Part shown: positions 44,014 through 53,293 of the stretch, in pieces
How positions within the stretch are numbered: position 1 is the first letter of the stretch
Layout: each line of letters starts with the position of its first letter
Assembly: GCF_019734195.1 (NCBI RefSeq)
Contig: NZ_JAASHM010000014.1
Location: 25,096-89,095 of the forward strand
Length of the DNA: 64,000 nt
Origin: Clostridium sp. K13
GTDB lineage: Bacteria > Bacillota > Clostridia > Clostridiales > Clostridiaceae
Direction: 5' to 3'
Translations under genes and position numbers: made by a program
Notes under the pieces: generated by a model
The model's database searches: none
Seen by the model: the letters and a program-made list of their open reading frames with translations, nothing else
Told to the model about the DNA's origin: nothing

Positions 44014-45459
44014 ATGAAAATAAAAATTTGTAGCTTTTATATAGAAGGTGAAAATCATCCTTTTACTTATTTATCTAGTAGCAATTATTCTATGCAAGAA
44101 TATATGAGTAAAATTCACAATCGTATTCAAGAAATAAGGGAAATGAATTCATCATATGCACAAGTTATAGTAGAGGATGAACGTATTTTTATTGTTAGAA
44201 ATGTTTATACAACTACTGATTACAAGAAGTTTGGAACTTTAGTTTTAGAGCTTAATAGAAAGAATATGTTTGCAGATATAGTTTTAGATAAGGGCCAAGC
44301 TTTGGCATTCTGTATTAATGATAAAGATAATTTAATAGCTAAAAGTAATTTTTTTGAGGATGAAAGAAAGATTAACATATTAAAAGATAGTTTAATAAAC
44401 TATTCAGTTTCTGATAATAATAAGTTAATAATTAGTCAAAACAAAAATTACTATGGGTATCTTTTACAAGTAAAGCATGATGATTATCATTTAGGAATTT
44501 TATTGGCTATTGATAAGGCTATTGTAAATGCAGAAATGAATCATTTATATGGAATGATTTTTATATTACTTATAATTACAATACCTGTACTTATAATAAT
44601 TGCATATTTCTTAAATAAGCAAATTACAGCACCAATCAAAAAGTTAGTACAAGCATCTCAAGAAATGGAAAATGGTAAATTGGGAGTTACTATTGATGGC
44701 GAGGAAATGCCTAATAAGGAGTTTAAATATTTACAGCATTCTTTTAATAATATGTCAAAGAGAGTTGAGTATTTATTTAATTATGCTTATGATGAAAAGC
44801 TAGCAAAGAAGGATGCAAAGATATTAGCACTTCAAGCACAGATTAATCCACATTTTTTAAATAATACATTAGAAATTATGAACTGGCAGGCCAGAATGTC
44901 AGGCGATATTACTCTTTGTAAGATGATAGAATCACTTGGAACTGTATTAGATTATCATATGGATAGAGAAGATAAGAGATTAATTTATTTATCTGAAGAA
45001 TTAAGATGTGTAGATGCTTATTTTTATATAATTTCAATGCGTTTTGGGCAACGATTAATAGTTGAACGTGAAATAGATAATGAGCTATTGCAAGCTATGG
45101 TACCTCAATTAATTTTACAGCCTATTTTAGAAAATGCAGTTGTTCATGGAATAGAAACTGTAAGAACTGGTGTAATTAAATTGAAAATTTATCATGATAA
45201 TAAGAAAATTTTTATAGAAGTTATTAATACTGGAAAGCCAATGACGAAAGAAGATAAAGATAGAATTGAAAAGATATTATCTGGTGACCCAGAGGTAATA
45301 AAGCCAGTACCAGGGAAACATGCATCACTAGGAATTAGAAATGTTAATGAGAGAATTAAGTTAATTTATGGTGAAAACTATGGTTTAACAATTAAACCTA
45401 TAGAAGAAGGAAAAACTAGGTCATTAATATGTATACCATATGATAAGGAGAGTAAATAA
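44014..45459 (+). CDS. YesM/LytS-type sensor histidine kinase, N-terminus apparently missing
   Basis: 481 residues. Residues 1-165 are part of an extracellular sensor domain; one membrane helix follows (about 180-200, MIFILLIITIPVLIIIAYFL), then HAMP (about 201-255), a His_kinase domain with LALQAQINPHFLNNTLEIM (phospho-His in INPHFLNN) and HATPase motifs QPILENAVVHG and HASLGIRNVNERI. YesM-type kinases are normally near 580 residues with a first membrane helix at the N-terminus; here there is none and no good RBS (AAGAAAAG only). The 5' part appears deleted, so it may be inactive or deaf. The response regulator at 48801 is also damaged. Confidence 0.8.
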   Translation: MKIKICSFYIEGENHPFTYLSSSNYSMQEYMSKIHNRIQEIREMNSSYAQVIVEDERIFIVRNVYTTTDYKKFGTLVLELNRKNMFADIVLDKGQALAFCINDKDNLIAKSNFFEDERKINILKDSLINYSVSDNNKLIISQNKNYYGYLLQVKHDDYHLGILLAIDKAIVNAEMNHLYGMIFILLIITIPVLIIIAYFLNKQITAPIKKLVQASQEMENGKLGVTIDGEEMPNKEFKYLQHSFNNMSKRVEYLFNYAYDEKLAKKDAKILALQAQINPHFLNNTLEIMNWQARMSGDITLCKMIESLGTVLDYHMDREDKRLIYLSEELRCVDAYFYIISMRFGQRLIVEREIDNELLQAMVPQLILQPILENAVVHGIETVRTGVIKLKIYHDNKKIFIEVINTGKPMTKEDKDRIEKILSGDPEVIKPVPGKHASLGIRNVNERIKLIYGENYGLTIKPIEEGKTRSLICIPYDKESK

Positions 45460-45524
45460 GGAGCAAATTATATAAAGTTAAAGATAACAATATTAGGCAA
45501 ATAATATCAATAGTATTCAATGAA

Positions 45525-45538
45525 TGTAAACGTAATAC
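45525..45538 (+). promoter_or_regulatory. cre-like sequence before the sugar ABC operon
   Basis: TGTAAACGTAATAC shares the TGTAAACG core with CcpA sites but departs from the consensus in its right half. It lies 67 bases before the binding-protein start; catabolite control of this sugar transporter would be usual. A weak call. Confidence 0.3.
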
Positions 45539-45604
45539 TAGATATAATAAAACTATAGAATAAATCTTTTGTTTAGTATTAAAGATGTTTTAGGGGGAGA
45601 GAAA

Positions 45605-46906
45605 ATGCTTAAAAGTAAAAAGGTATTAGCATTAGTAATTTCATCAACTATTTTAGCTACAATTATTACTGGATGTTCAAAGACAACAGAAGAAGAGGTT
45701 GTGGGGGAAACCGGAAAGGATAATGTTACATTAAATACAGTATCAATGTTTGGAGGAACTGATCCAAATGCGAAAGTTTATCAGGAAATTAATCAACAGT
45801 TAATGAATGATAATCCAAATATAACAATTGAAGATAATTCTCAAGCTTCAGATGAAGAGTGGAAAGCTAAAGTTGCAACTGATTTTGCTTCAGGCAATGA
45901 GCCAGATGTTATTCAATTTTTTACGGACGCAACAGCAAATTCAATTATTGCAACGGATAAGTTAATGTCTTTAGAGGATATAAAAAAAGAATATCCTGAT
46001 TATGCTAAGGATACATTAGATGTTGCGTTAGAAGCAGTAACTAATACTGATGGTATTCAAAGAGCAGTTCCTACGACAGGGTATTGGGAAGGGCTTTTCT
46101 GTAATAAAGATTTATTTGAGGAGTATAACGTAGAAATTCCTACTGATTGGGACTCATTAGTTAAAGCAATTGAAATTTTTAAAGAAAATGGAATAATTCC
46201 AATAGCGTGTTCATTGAATAATGTTCCTCATTATTGGGTTGAGTTTTTAATGTTATATGCTTCAGGTGAGGATTCATACACATCTATACCAGAAAAAGCA
46301 CCTAAAGATTGGGTTAAAGGTTTAGAACTTTTTAAAGAATTAAGGGAAATGGGAGCTTTTCCTGAAGATACAGATACTGTTGATGATGCTTATGTTGGGC
46401 AATTATTTAATGATAAAAAAGCAGCTATGCAACTTGATGGAAATTGGAGAATTGGTGGTATAACAGATCAAGAAAATGTTGTTGTTGTAGCATTTCCAGG
46501 TGTTGAAAATCAGAAGGCTACAGATGGAGCTATAGTTGGTGGTATATCTTCAGGATTTTATATTACAAAAAAAGCTTGGGAGGATACTGATAAAAGAGAA
46601 TTAGCAGTTAAGTTTGTTGAAGCTCATACTAATAAAGAGGGAGTTACTAAGTATTGGATAGCAGGTGGAGCTGTTGGTCAAGCGGCAGTTGCAGTAGAAC
46701 CAGTAGGTAATATGACACCATTAGCAGTTTCAGCTTTAGAATACAGTAGTTCAGCTAAATCTATATCATCTCCAACTGACTCAAGAATTGATCCAGAAGC
46801 ATATAAATATATAATTGCAAATATAGTTAAGATTTCAACTGGTTCAGTAAGTGCTGAAGAGGTTCTTAATGAAGCATTAAAGTTAAATTCTGAAAGAGCA
46901 AACTAA
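45605..46906 (+). CDS. sugar ABC transporter substrate-binding lipoprotein
   Basis: 433 residues from the ATG at 45605 (AGGGGGAGA upstream; an in-frame start at 45569 lies before the RBS). The signal peptide ends in a lipobox, TIITGCSK, with the modified Cys at 24. The mature protein is a family 1 solute-binding protein (VSMFGGTDPNAKVYQEINQQLM; GNEPDVIQFFTDA; PTDWDSLVKAIEIFKENGIIPIAC; AAMQLDGNWRIG). Family 1 members take oligosaccharides. Its two permeases follow; no ATPase gene is present, so a shared MsmK/MalK-type ATPase is probably used. Confidence 0.92.
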   Translation: MLKSKKVLALVISSTILATIITGCSKTTEEEVVGETGKDNVTLNTVSMFGGTDPNAKVYQEINQQLMNDNPNITIEDNSQASDEEWKAKVATDFASGNEPDVIQFFTDATANSIIATDKLMSLEDIKKEYPDYAKDTLDVALEAVTNTDGIQRAVPTTGYWEGLFCNKDLFEEYNVEIPTDWDSLVKAIEIFKENGIIPIACSLNNVPHYWVEFLMLYASGEDSYTSIPEKAPKDWVKGLELFKELREMGAFPEDTDTVDDAYVGQLFNDKKAAMQLDGNWRIGGITDQENVVVVAFPGVENQKATDGAIVGGISSGFYITKKAWEDTDKRELAVKFVEAHTNKEGVTKYWIAGGAVGQAAVAVEPVGNMTPLAVSALEYSSSAKSISSPTDSRIDPEAYKYIIANIVKISTGSVSAEEVLNEALKLNSERAN

Positions 46907-46919
46907 TAGTTAAAACAAT

Positions 46920-46957
46920 GGTAGAGGGGTACATAAAGCTACCTCTCTATTTTTTAT
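46920..46957 (+). terminator. attenuator-like terminator between binding protein and permeases
   Basis: GGTAGAGGGGTA and TACCTCTCTA (with mismatches) pair, followed by a T6 run. Such a hairpin within the operon fits higher expression of the binding protein than of the permeases. Confidence 0.75.
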
Positions 46958-46986
46958 CTAAAATATTTAGAAAGGTGGAATAAAAA

Positions 46987-47868
46987 ATGATATATAAGAA
47001 GAAATGGCCACTTATAATCTTCTTATTACCAAGTCTTATATTCTTGATTGTGTTCTTATATATTCCGTTTTTTAATAATATAAAAAATAGTTTATTTGAT
47101 ATGACTACACCGGTATTACTAGATGGACAAGGATGGAAATTTATTGGTATAGATAATTATAGGAGAATGTTAACAGACCCAGATTTGAGAATTGCTATTT
47201 GGAATTCATTAAAGATGATGTTTTTAACAATTATATTTCAAGTAGGAATTGCTTTTATATTGGCAGTTTTGGTTAGTAATATAAGAAAGATGCAACAATT
47301 TTTTAGAACAGTATATTTCTTTCCAGTAGTTATTTCAGCAACAGCCATAGGTTTAATATTTAAATTATTCTATAACTATAACGGAGGAATGTTAAATCAA
47401 ATATTGGAGACTTTTGGGCAAGAACCGGTAAATTGGTTAAAGCCTACATTAGCTTTTATAATGGTAGCTATACCAACACTTTGGAGTTATGTAGGGTTTT
47501 ATTTTGTAATAATATTAACTGGATTAAGTGATATACCAGATGAAATCTATGAAGTTGCATCAATTGATGGATGTAGTAAATTTAAACAAGTATTCTATAT
47601 TACAATACCAATGTTTAGGGGTGTAATTTGTACTTGTGTAGTATTAGCAGTGACTGGAGCCTTAAAGGTATTTGATTTACCATGGGTATTGGTACCTAAT
47701 GGTGCACCGCAAGGATTGACACATTTCTTAGGAACATACATGTATCAAAGTACATTTGGTATGAACAATTATGATTATGGATCAGCTTTAGCTGTACTGA
47801 TTGTAATATTAGGTATAGTAGTTTCAAGAGTTGTAAATACTATTGTTCAACCTGATAAAGATAGATAG
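46987..47868 (+). CDS. sugar ABC transporter permease (MalF/UgpA type)
   Basis: 293 residues, six membrane helices (first at about 9-31, PLIIFLLPSLIFLIVFLYI). The EAA loop that contacts the ATPase is EVASIDGCSKFKQVFYITIPMFRG (consensus EAAxxDGAxxxxxFxxIxxP). RBS AAAGGTGGA. It forms a heterodimer with the permease encoded 13 bases downstream. Confidence 0.92.
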   Translation: MIYKKKWPLIIFLLPSLIFLIVFLYIPFFNNIKNSLFDMTTPVLLDGQGWKFIGIDNYRRMLTDPDLRIAIWNSLKMMFLTIIFQVGIAFILAVLVSNIRKMQQFFRTVYFFPVVISATAIGLIFKLFYNYNGGMLNQILETFGQEPVNWLKPTLAFIMVAIPTLWSYVGFYFVIILTGLSDIPDEIYEVASIDGCSKFKQVFYITIPMFRGVICTCVVLAVTGALKVFDLPWVLVPNGAPQGLTHFLGTYMYQSTFGMNNYDYGSALAVLIVILGIVVSRVVNTIVQPDKDR

Positions 47869-47881
47869 GAGGTAGACTAAT

Positions 47882-48754
47882 ATGAGTGAAAATACGATAT
47901 TAAAAAAGAAGAGTATTATGAAATCTAAAAAGAAAATTAATATTAGTAGATATATAATATATACTATTTTAGTTGTTTGGGCTATTACTACTATCTTTCC
48001 TTTTGTATGGGTAATAATAAATTCATTTAAGCCATCATCAGAATTATTAACTTCATCTTTTAGCTTGCCTAAGGAATTTACATTAGATAATTATAAAAAT
48101 GCATTTGATAACTTAAATATATTAAGAGCTTATGGAATGAGTTTTTTTATATCGGGGAGTGTGACTATAGGAGTAATAATATTAGCATCAATGATGTCAT
48201 TTGCATTAACAAGGTATAATTTTAAGGGAAAATGGGTTTTGGATGCTATACTTATAGCTAGTTTAATGTTTCCAGTATTTTCAACAATAATTCCTGTATA
48301 TCAAATGATGATTAAATGGGAGTTGCTAAATACACCAATAGCTGTTATTTTACCTCAAATTGCAAGTAATTTAAGCTTTGCAACTATTGTAATGATGGGA
48401 TTTATGAGGGCAATACCATTAGAGATTGAGGAATCAGCATATATTGAAGGAGCAAATGTATTTACTGTATTTACTAGAATTATTGTACCAATAAGCAAAC
48501 CTGCAATATCAACTGTAGCGATTTTTAGTTTTTTATGGTCATATAATGATTTGTTTGTTCAAACTACTATGATAGGACGAAGAGTAAATTATCCAGTTTG
48601 TGCTTTGTTAAACGAAATTAGTTCTAAATATGGAACTGATTATGGATTAATGGCAGCCTCAGTAGCAATTATTTTAGTGCCTGTATTTATTATTTATCTA
48701 TTGCTTCAAAAGAATATTATCAAAGGATTGACAGCTGGAGCGGTAAAGGGATAA
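47882..48754 (+). CDS. sugar ABC transporter permease (MalG/UgpE type)
   Basis: 290 residues. A basic N-terminus (LKKKSIMKSKKKINISRY) leads to six helices; the EAA loop is ESAYIEGANVFTVFTRIIVPISKPAISTVAIF. The C-terminus, KNIIKGLTAGAVKG, is the usual MalG-type ending. RBS ATAGGAGGT. Second half of the transmembrane pair. Confidence 0.92.
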   Translation: MSENTILKKKSIMKSKKKINISRYIIYTILVVWAITTIFPFVWVIINSFKPSSELLTSSFSLPKEFTLDNYKNAFDNLNILRAYGMSFFISGSVTIGVIILASMMSFALTRYNFKGKWVLDAILIASLMFPVFSTIIPVYQMMIKWELLNTPIAVILPQIASNLSFATIVMMGFMRAIPLEIEESAYIEGANVFTVFTRIIVPISKPAISTVAIFSFLWSYNDLFVQTTMIGRRVNYPVCALLNEISSKYGTDYGLMAASVAIILVPVFIIYLLLQKNIIKGLTAGAVKG

Positions 48755-48800
48755 AATTTTTTTAAGGGTACTTATGGGAATTATAAGGGGATGAAAAGGT

Positions 48801-49535
48801 ATGTATAAAATAGTAATAATTGATGATGAACCAATTATTGTTGAAGGATTAGCCAGAACTATGCCTTGGGATAACTGGAAATGCCTTGTAGCTGGAGTAG
48901 CTTATGATGGTGTTGAAGGTCAAAAGCTTATAAGAAATGTTAGACCAAATTTAATAATAACAGATATTTCTATGCCAGGTATGAATGGATTAGCTATGAT
49001 TGCTGGATTGAAAGCTGAGTTTCCGGATATGGAGATTTCAATTTTAACAGGATTTCGTGAGTTTGAATATGCTCAAAAGGCAATTAAGTTAGGAGTAACA
49101 AGATTAATATTAAAGCCATCAACATTAACAGAAATTGAAGAAGCAGTTAAAACAATGGTTTTAAATTTAAAAAATAAAAATATACGTACTGAATCAGAAG
49201 AAACAGAGTTAAATAGTGCAAATAGTTTTATTGTAAAAAATGCATTAAAATATATACAAGAAAATTATACAAGAAAGATAACATTATCTGAAGTTGCAGA
49301 GAAAACCTATGTTAGTCAATGGTATTTAAGCAAGCTTTTAAATAAGCATACAGGAAAAAGCTTCTCTGATATTCTTAATCAAATAAGAATTAATGTTGCA
49401 AAGGATTTATTAAAGAATCCATCAATGAGAATTGGTAATATTGCAGAAGAGGTAGGATTTATTGATATAGGACATTTTCAAGAGTATTTAAAAAATTTGA
49501 GGGGTGTTCTGCGAATGAGTATAGAAATAAACTAA
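48801..49535 (+). CDS. YesN-type response regulator, C-terminal helix frameshifted
   Basis: 244 residues in the present frame. The receiver domain (1-120) has the acidic pocket IIDDEP and phospho-acceptor Asp55 (IITDISMPGMNG). The AraC-type DNA-binding region spans 145-244 (ITLSEVAEKTYVSQWYLSKLLNKHTGKSFSDILNQIR; IGNIAEEVGFIDIGHF). After GHF the frame reads QEYLKNLRGVLRMSIEIN, but the other frame gives FSRVFKKFEGCSANEYRN, the canonical AraC ending, running to a TAA at 49551-49553. One T has been lost in the run at 49475-49478. The last recognition helix would be destroyed, so the regulator is probably defective unless this is a sequencing error. Confidence 0.85.
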   Translation: MYKIVIIDDEPIIVEGLARTMPWDNWKCLVAGVAYDGVEGQKLIRNVRPNLIITDISMPGMNGLAMIAGLKAEFPDMEISILTGFREFEYAQKAIKLGVTRLILKPSTLTEIEEAVKTMVLNLKNKNIRTESEETELNSANSFIVKNALKYIQENYTRKITLSEVAEKTYVSQWYLSKLLNKHTGKSFSDILNQIRINVAKDLLKNPSMRIGNIAEEVGFIDIGHFQEYLKNLRGVLRMSIEIN

Positions 49536-49574
49536 GTTCTTAATAGTAGTATAAAGAAAAAGAAGGTGAGATTA

Positions 49575-49775
49575 ATGGAAGTTAATAAAGGTATTTGTCC
49601 TATTTGTGGAAAACCTAATAATTGTGGATATGAGAATGGTTTATCACATGAAGGATGCTGGTGTGAAAAGATTGAGGTTCCTAAAGAGTTAAGAGAACAG
49701 ATACCAGAAAATTTAAGAGGAAAAGCTTGTATTTGTAAAAACTGTATAATTGAATATAAAGAAAAACAAAAATAA
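49575..49775 (+). CDS. small cysteine-rich CWC-type protein
   Basis: 66 residues from the ATG at 49575 (GAAGGTGAG upstream). Eight cysteines occur in the order CPICGKPNNC, GCWCE, CICKNC, a zinc-ribbon-like set matching the Cys-rich CWC family (named for the Cys-Trp-Cys at about residue 32), of unknown function. The residues between (IEVPKELREQIPENLRGKAC) are typical of the family. It lies between the damaged regulator and the tyrS leader. Confidence 0.85.
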   Translation: MEVNKGICPICGKPNNCGYENGLSHEGCWCEKIEVPKELREQIPENLRGKACICKNCIIEYKEKQK

Positions 49776-49791
49776 AATGAGTTAAATTCTA

Positions 49792-49819
49792 TTGACAAAG
49801 AAAAAAAGAAGCATATAAT
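49792..49819 (+). promoter_or_regulatory. promoter of tyrS
   Basis: TTGACA (49792-49797), 16 bases, TATAAT (49814-49819). Both boxes are perfect and lie about 50 bases before the first T-box stem. Confidence 0.8.
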
Positions 49820-49877
49820 AAAATATAAATATAATAATTAAAGCTTTGAAGAGAAAGAGTAGAATTAATAGAGTTTT

Positions 49878-50121
49878 ACAGAGAGGTCCCGGTTGGTGAA
49901 AGGGGCAAAACAAGTTAATTTGAATACGTCTCTGAGCAGCACTCCGAAAGATAACAACTAGTAGGCAGATGTCGTATCGCACACGTTATAGTGCTAGGGT
50001 ATAACCAAGAAATTTTTTTGGCGTACCTGAAGAGGTTGTTATTGTGAAATAATGATAAATTTAGGTGGTAACACGTGAGTATATAGCTTTCGTCCTATTA
50101 ATATAGGATGAGGGCTTTTTT
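49878..50121 (+). promoter_or_regulatory. T-box riboswitch, tyrosine specific
   Basis: Stem I closes with CAGAGA (49879-49884) against TCTCTG (49929-49934). Just 5' of the closing strand, the specifier loop holds TAC (49925-49927), a Tyr codon. The T-box sequence AGGTGGTAACACG lies at 50063-50075 and is followed by a terminator whose arms are CGTCCTATT and AATAGGATG (with wobble) and a T6 run ending near 50121. Uncharged tRNA-Tyr would pair with both sites and let transcription run into tyrS. Gene order and codon agree. Confidence 0.93.
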
Positions 50122-50238
50122 GTATTTAAAAATAAATTAAAAGTAAAGTTGCGCAGTTTATATATATTAAATTTTTTGATAATTAAGGTGCACGTTAATT
50201 ATCAAAAGATTATTAAAATGAGTGAGGAGAAATTAAAA

Positions 50239-51429
50239 ATGATAAATATAGATGAACAAATAAAAATAATTTCAAAGGGTGTAGATGAAATAATAGGGTT
50301 AGATGAATTAAAGGAAAAGTTAGCTAAGAAAAAACCACTAACTGTAAAGTTAGGATTAGACCCAAGTGCTCCAGATATTCATTTAGGGCATACTGTAGTT
50401 TTAAGGAAGTTAAGACAGCTTCAAGATTTAGGACATAATATTGTAATAATAATAGGTGATTTTACCGGAAAAATAGGTGATCCAACTGGAAAGTCTCAAG
50501 CTAGGAAAGCATTAACAACAGAGCAGGTTTTAGAAAATTCCAAGACTTACGAAGAGCAGATTTTCAAGGTTTTAGATAAAGAAAAAACAGATGTTAAATT
50601 TAATAGTGAATGGCTTTCTAAAATGAATTTTGAGGATGTAATTAGATTAGGATCTAAAATGACAGTAGCAAGAATGCTTGAAAGAGAAGACTTTAAAAAA
50701 AGATATGAAAATCAAATGCCAATAAGTATTCATGAATTTTTCTATCCATTAATGCAAGGCTTTGATTCTGTAGAGTTAAAAGCTGATATTGAACTTGGAG
50801 GCACTGATCAAAGATTTAATTTACTTATGGGAAGAATGCTTCAGAAAGAGTTTGGACAGGAACCTCAATGTACAATAATGATGCCTTTATTAGAGGGATT
50901 AGATGGTATTAATAAGATGAGCAAAAGTTTAGGAAACTACGTAGGAATAGATGAAGAAGCAAATGTAATGTTTGAAAAAATAATGACTATTCTTGATAAT
51001 TTAATAATTAAATACTTTGAATTAGTTACGGATGTTCATCCAGATGATGTAGAAGAAATTAAAAAGTCTTTAAAAGAAGGGGTTAATCCTAGAGATATAA
51101 AAATACAGTTAGCAAGAGAGGTTGTTGAATTATATCATGGTAAAGATGCAGTAAAGGGTGCGGAAGAAAGATTTAGATTAGTATTTCAAAAGAATGAAAT
51201 ACCAAATGATATAAAAACTGTTGAAGTAAAGAAAGAGGAATTTAACTTATCAGAAATAATAGTTAAGAATGGGTTAGTAAAAAGTAAAAACGAGTTCAGA
51301 AGGTTAGTGGAGCAAGGCGGTGTTAAGGCCAATGCAGAAAAATTGAATAATATTGAACAGTTAATAATAACAGATGAAATAGTAATTCAGATAGGAAAGA
51401 AAAAATTTATTAAAGTAATTATAAAATAA
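50239..51429 (+). CDS. tyrS: tyrosyl-tRNA synthetase
   Basis: 396 residues from the ATG at 50239, preceded by GAGGAGA; earlier in-frame starts (50149, and an ATG near 50218) fall in the leader. Class I signatures: KLGLDPSAPDIHLGHTVVLRKL (HIGH-like) and KMSKSLG. A C-terminal S4 RNA-binding domain (about 330-396; LVKSKNEFRRLVEQGGVKAN) is present. This is the longer TyrRS type (TyrZ-like, about 400 residues). Controlled by the Tyr T-box upstream. Confidence 0.95.
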   Translation: MINIDEQIKIISKGVDEIIGLDELKEKLAKKKPLTVKLGLDPSAPDIHLGHTVVLRKLRQLQDLGHNIVIIIGDFTGKIGDPTGKSQARKALTTEQVLENSKTYEEQIFKVLDKEKTDVKFNSEWLSKMNFEDVIRLGSKMTVARMLEREDFKKRYENQMPISIHEFFYPLMQGFDSVELKADIELGGTDQRFNLLMGRMLQKEFGQEPQCTIMMPLLEGLDGINKMSKSLGNYVGIDEEANVMFEKIMTILDNLIIKYFELVTDVHPDDVEEIKKSLKEGVNPRDIKIQLAREVVELYHGKDAVKGAEERFRLVFQKNEIPNDIKTVEVKKEEFNLSEIIVKNGLVKSKNEFRRLVEQGGVKANAEKLNNIEQLIITDEIVIQIGKKKFIKVIIK

Positions 51430-51494
51430 TAAGGGGAAAATTTCTTTTATAGTAAAGAGTTTGAGTGTTAAGATAAGAAAATATGTAGTAAAAA

Positions 51495-51533
51495 AAACAT
51501 CTACTTGGATTTAATTCCAATAGATGTTTTTTG
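51495..51533 (+). terminator. terminator of tyrS
   Basis: AACATCTACTTGGA pairs with TCCAATAGATGTT (one bulge) around TTTAAT, followed by T6. Confidence 0.9.
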
Positions 51534-51630
51534 GGTTTAAAAATATAGAGTTTATTGTGCGAATGAACAATAAAAAGCGTTAAAACAACAATATAAATTT
51601 AATAATTAATATATTATCATTAAATCATCA

Positions 51631-51644
51631 AGTAAACGTTAACT
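51631..51644 (+). promoter_or_regulatory. cre-like site in front of the glycerate locus
   Basis: AGTAAACGTTAACT matches the CcpA consensus TGWAANCGNTNWCA except at the first and last positions and is nearly palindromic. It precedes the permease remnant by about 50 bases and suggests the locus was subject to catabolite control. Confidence 0.5.
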
Positions 51645-51689
51645 GAAGAAAAATAAATACTAAGTTTTAATTGGATTTTAAGAGATTAG

Positions 51690-51971
51690 GAGGATGATAA
51701 TAAGCCTACATTTGGAAGAGCAATAGTTGCTGCAGGAAGCTTTGGAGATGTAATATTATCTATGGGAACATCACCATTAAGTGCAGCAGTAATGGTTCAT
51801 GCAGGAGCTGTAGTAATTGATCATTTACCACATGGAAACTTCTTCTTAGTAACAGCTGATTCAGTTCAGATGAATATAAAGGATCGTATGAAGTTAATTC
51901 CATATGAATCAATAGTAGGGGGATCAATGGCAATTGTAGTAACTATAATATATGGATTTATAATTAAGTAA
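51690..51971 (+). pseudogene. C-terminal remnant of a GntP-family (gluconate/glycerate) permease
   Basis: An open frame begins after a TAG at 51687-51689 and reads PTFGRAIVAAGSFGDVILSMGTSPLSAAVMVHAG, then VIDHLPHGNFFLVTADSVQMNIKDRMKLIPYESIVGG and a last membrane helix. That is the end of a GntP permease, normally about 430-450 residues; some 350 residues are missing. A good RBS (TTAGGAGGATG) sits directly before the fragment, so an internal deletion seems to have joined the start region to the last 90 codons. Next to glycerate kinase, the lost permease probably imported glycerate. Confidence 0.85.
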
Positions 51972-52078
51972 TGTATTATTAAGAAACTATAGTGTAATAA
52001 GTAAAAATAGCTTGGATGTAAATATAAAATTAAAGTGTTAAGTAATGTTAAAAATATGAAGTGGATGGAGAGAGTAAA

Positions 52079-53221
52079 ATGAAGAAGGATTTTGTTATAG
52101 TATTAGCACCAGACTCTTTTAAGGAAAGTATGAGCGCGAAAGAAGCTTGTATAGCTATGGAGAGAGGAATAAAAAAGGTAAATCAAGATATTAAATGTGT
52201 ACATGTTCCTATGGCAGATGGTGGAGAAGGAACTATGCAATCATTAGTAGATGCTACAAATGGAAAGATTTATTCTTTAGAAGTTGTAGGACCATTAGGG
52301 AATAAGGTTCAAGCAGAATATGGAATTTTAGGAGATAGAGAAGTAGGTATTTTAGAGATGGCTAGTGCAAGTGGGATACACCTAGTTTCATTAGATAAAA
52401 GAAATCCTTTAATAACTACTACTTATGGGACTGGTGAACTTATTAAGGCTTGTTTAGATAAGGGTGTAAAGAAGTTATTAATAGGTATTGGTGGAAGTGC
52501 AACTAATGATGGTGGAGCAGGAGTTATACAGGCTCTTGGAGGAAAATTATTAGATAAAGACGGAAATGAATTAGGATTTGGCGGAGGAGAATTAGGAAAA
52601 CTACATAATATAGATTTAACTAATTTTGACCCTAGATTAAAGGATGTTGTTGTAGAGGTAGCATGTGATGTTAACAATCCACTTTGTGGAGAAAAGGGTG
52701 CGTCAAATGTATTTGGTCCACAAAAGGGAGCAACACCAGATATGGTTTCTTTATTAGATAATAATTTAAAACATTATGCAAATATAATTAAAGAGCAAAT
52801 TGGAATGGATGTTCTAGAAGTACCAGGAGCAGGTGCAGCTGGAGGATTAGGTGCAGGGCTAATGGCGTTTTTAAACGGAACTTTAAAAAAAGGTATTGAA
52901 ATAGTAATAGAATATTCTGGATTAGAAGAGAAGGTTAAAGAGGCAGATATGGTTTGGACAGGTGAAGGAAGTATAGATTTCCAAACTCAATATGGTAAAA
53001 CACCATTAGGAGTTGCGACTATTGCTAAAAAGTATGATAAACCAGTTATAGCATTTGCAGGAAGAGTTGGAGATAATATAGATGTTTTATATGAAAAAGG
53101 TATAGATTCTATATTCGGAATTATGAAAGGTGTTACTTCTATTGAAGAAGCTTTAGAAAAAGGGAAAGAAAATATAGAAAAAACATCTGAAAATGTAATA
53201 AGACTTATGAAATTAATATAA
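52079..53221 (+). CDS. glxK: glycerate kinase (GlxK/GarK family)
   Basis: 380 residues from the ATG at 52079 (GGAGAG upstream; an in-frame GTG at 52061 is less likely). Blocks typical of the family: IVLAPDSFKESMSAKEAC, VPMADGGEGTMQSLVDA, GIGGSATNDGGAGVIQALG, EVACDVNNPLCGEKGASNVFGPQKGA, GAGAAGGLGAGLMAFL, and MVWTGEGSIDFQTQYGKTP. It phosphorylates D-glycerate, feeding glycolysis. It appears undamaged, while its probable permease and regulator are fragments. Confidence 0.93.
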   Translation: MKKDFVIVLAPDSFKESMSAKEACIAMERGIKKVNQDIKCVHVPMADGGEGTMQSLVDATNGKIYSLEVVGPLGNKVQAEYGILGDREVGILEMASASGIHLVSLDKRNPLITTTYGTGELIKACLDKGVKKLLIGIGGSATNDGGAGVIQALGGKLLDKDGNELGFGGGELGKLHNIDLTNFDPRLKDVVVEVACDVNNPLCGEKGASNVFGPQKGATPDMVSLLDNNLKHYANIIKEQIGMDVLEVPGAGAAGGLGAGLMAFLNGTLKKGIEIVIEYSGLEEKVKEADMVWTGEGSIDFQTQYGKTPLGVATIAKKYDKPVIAFAGRVGDNIDVLYEKGIDSIFGIMKGVTSIEEALEKGKENIEKTSENVIRLMKLI

Positions 53222-53230
53222 TAAACAAAT

Positions 53231-53277
53231 GGGCTATATCAAAATTAATTTTAAATAATAAAATTTTGACATAGCCT
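53231..53277 (+). terminator. hairpin after glycerate kinase
   Basis: GGCTATATCAAAATT pairs with AATTTTGACATAGCC around an A/T loop with one mismatch. It lacks a T run, so termination may be partial. Confidence 0.65.
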
Positions 53278-53293
53278 AATTATTTGAATTTAT

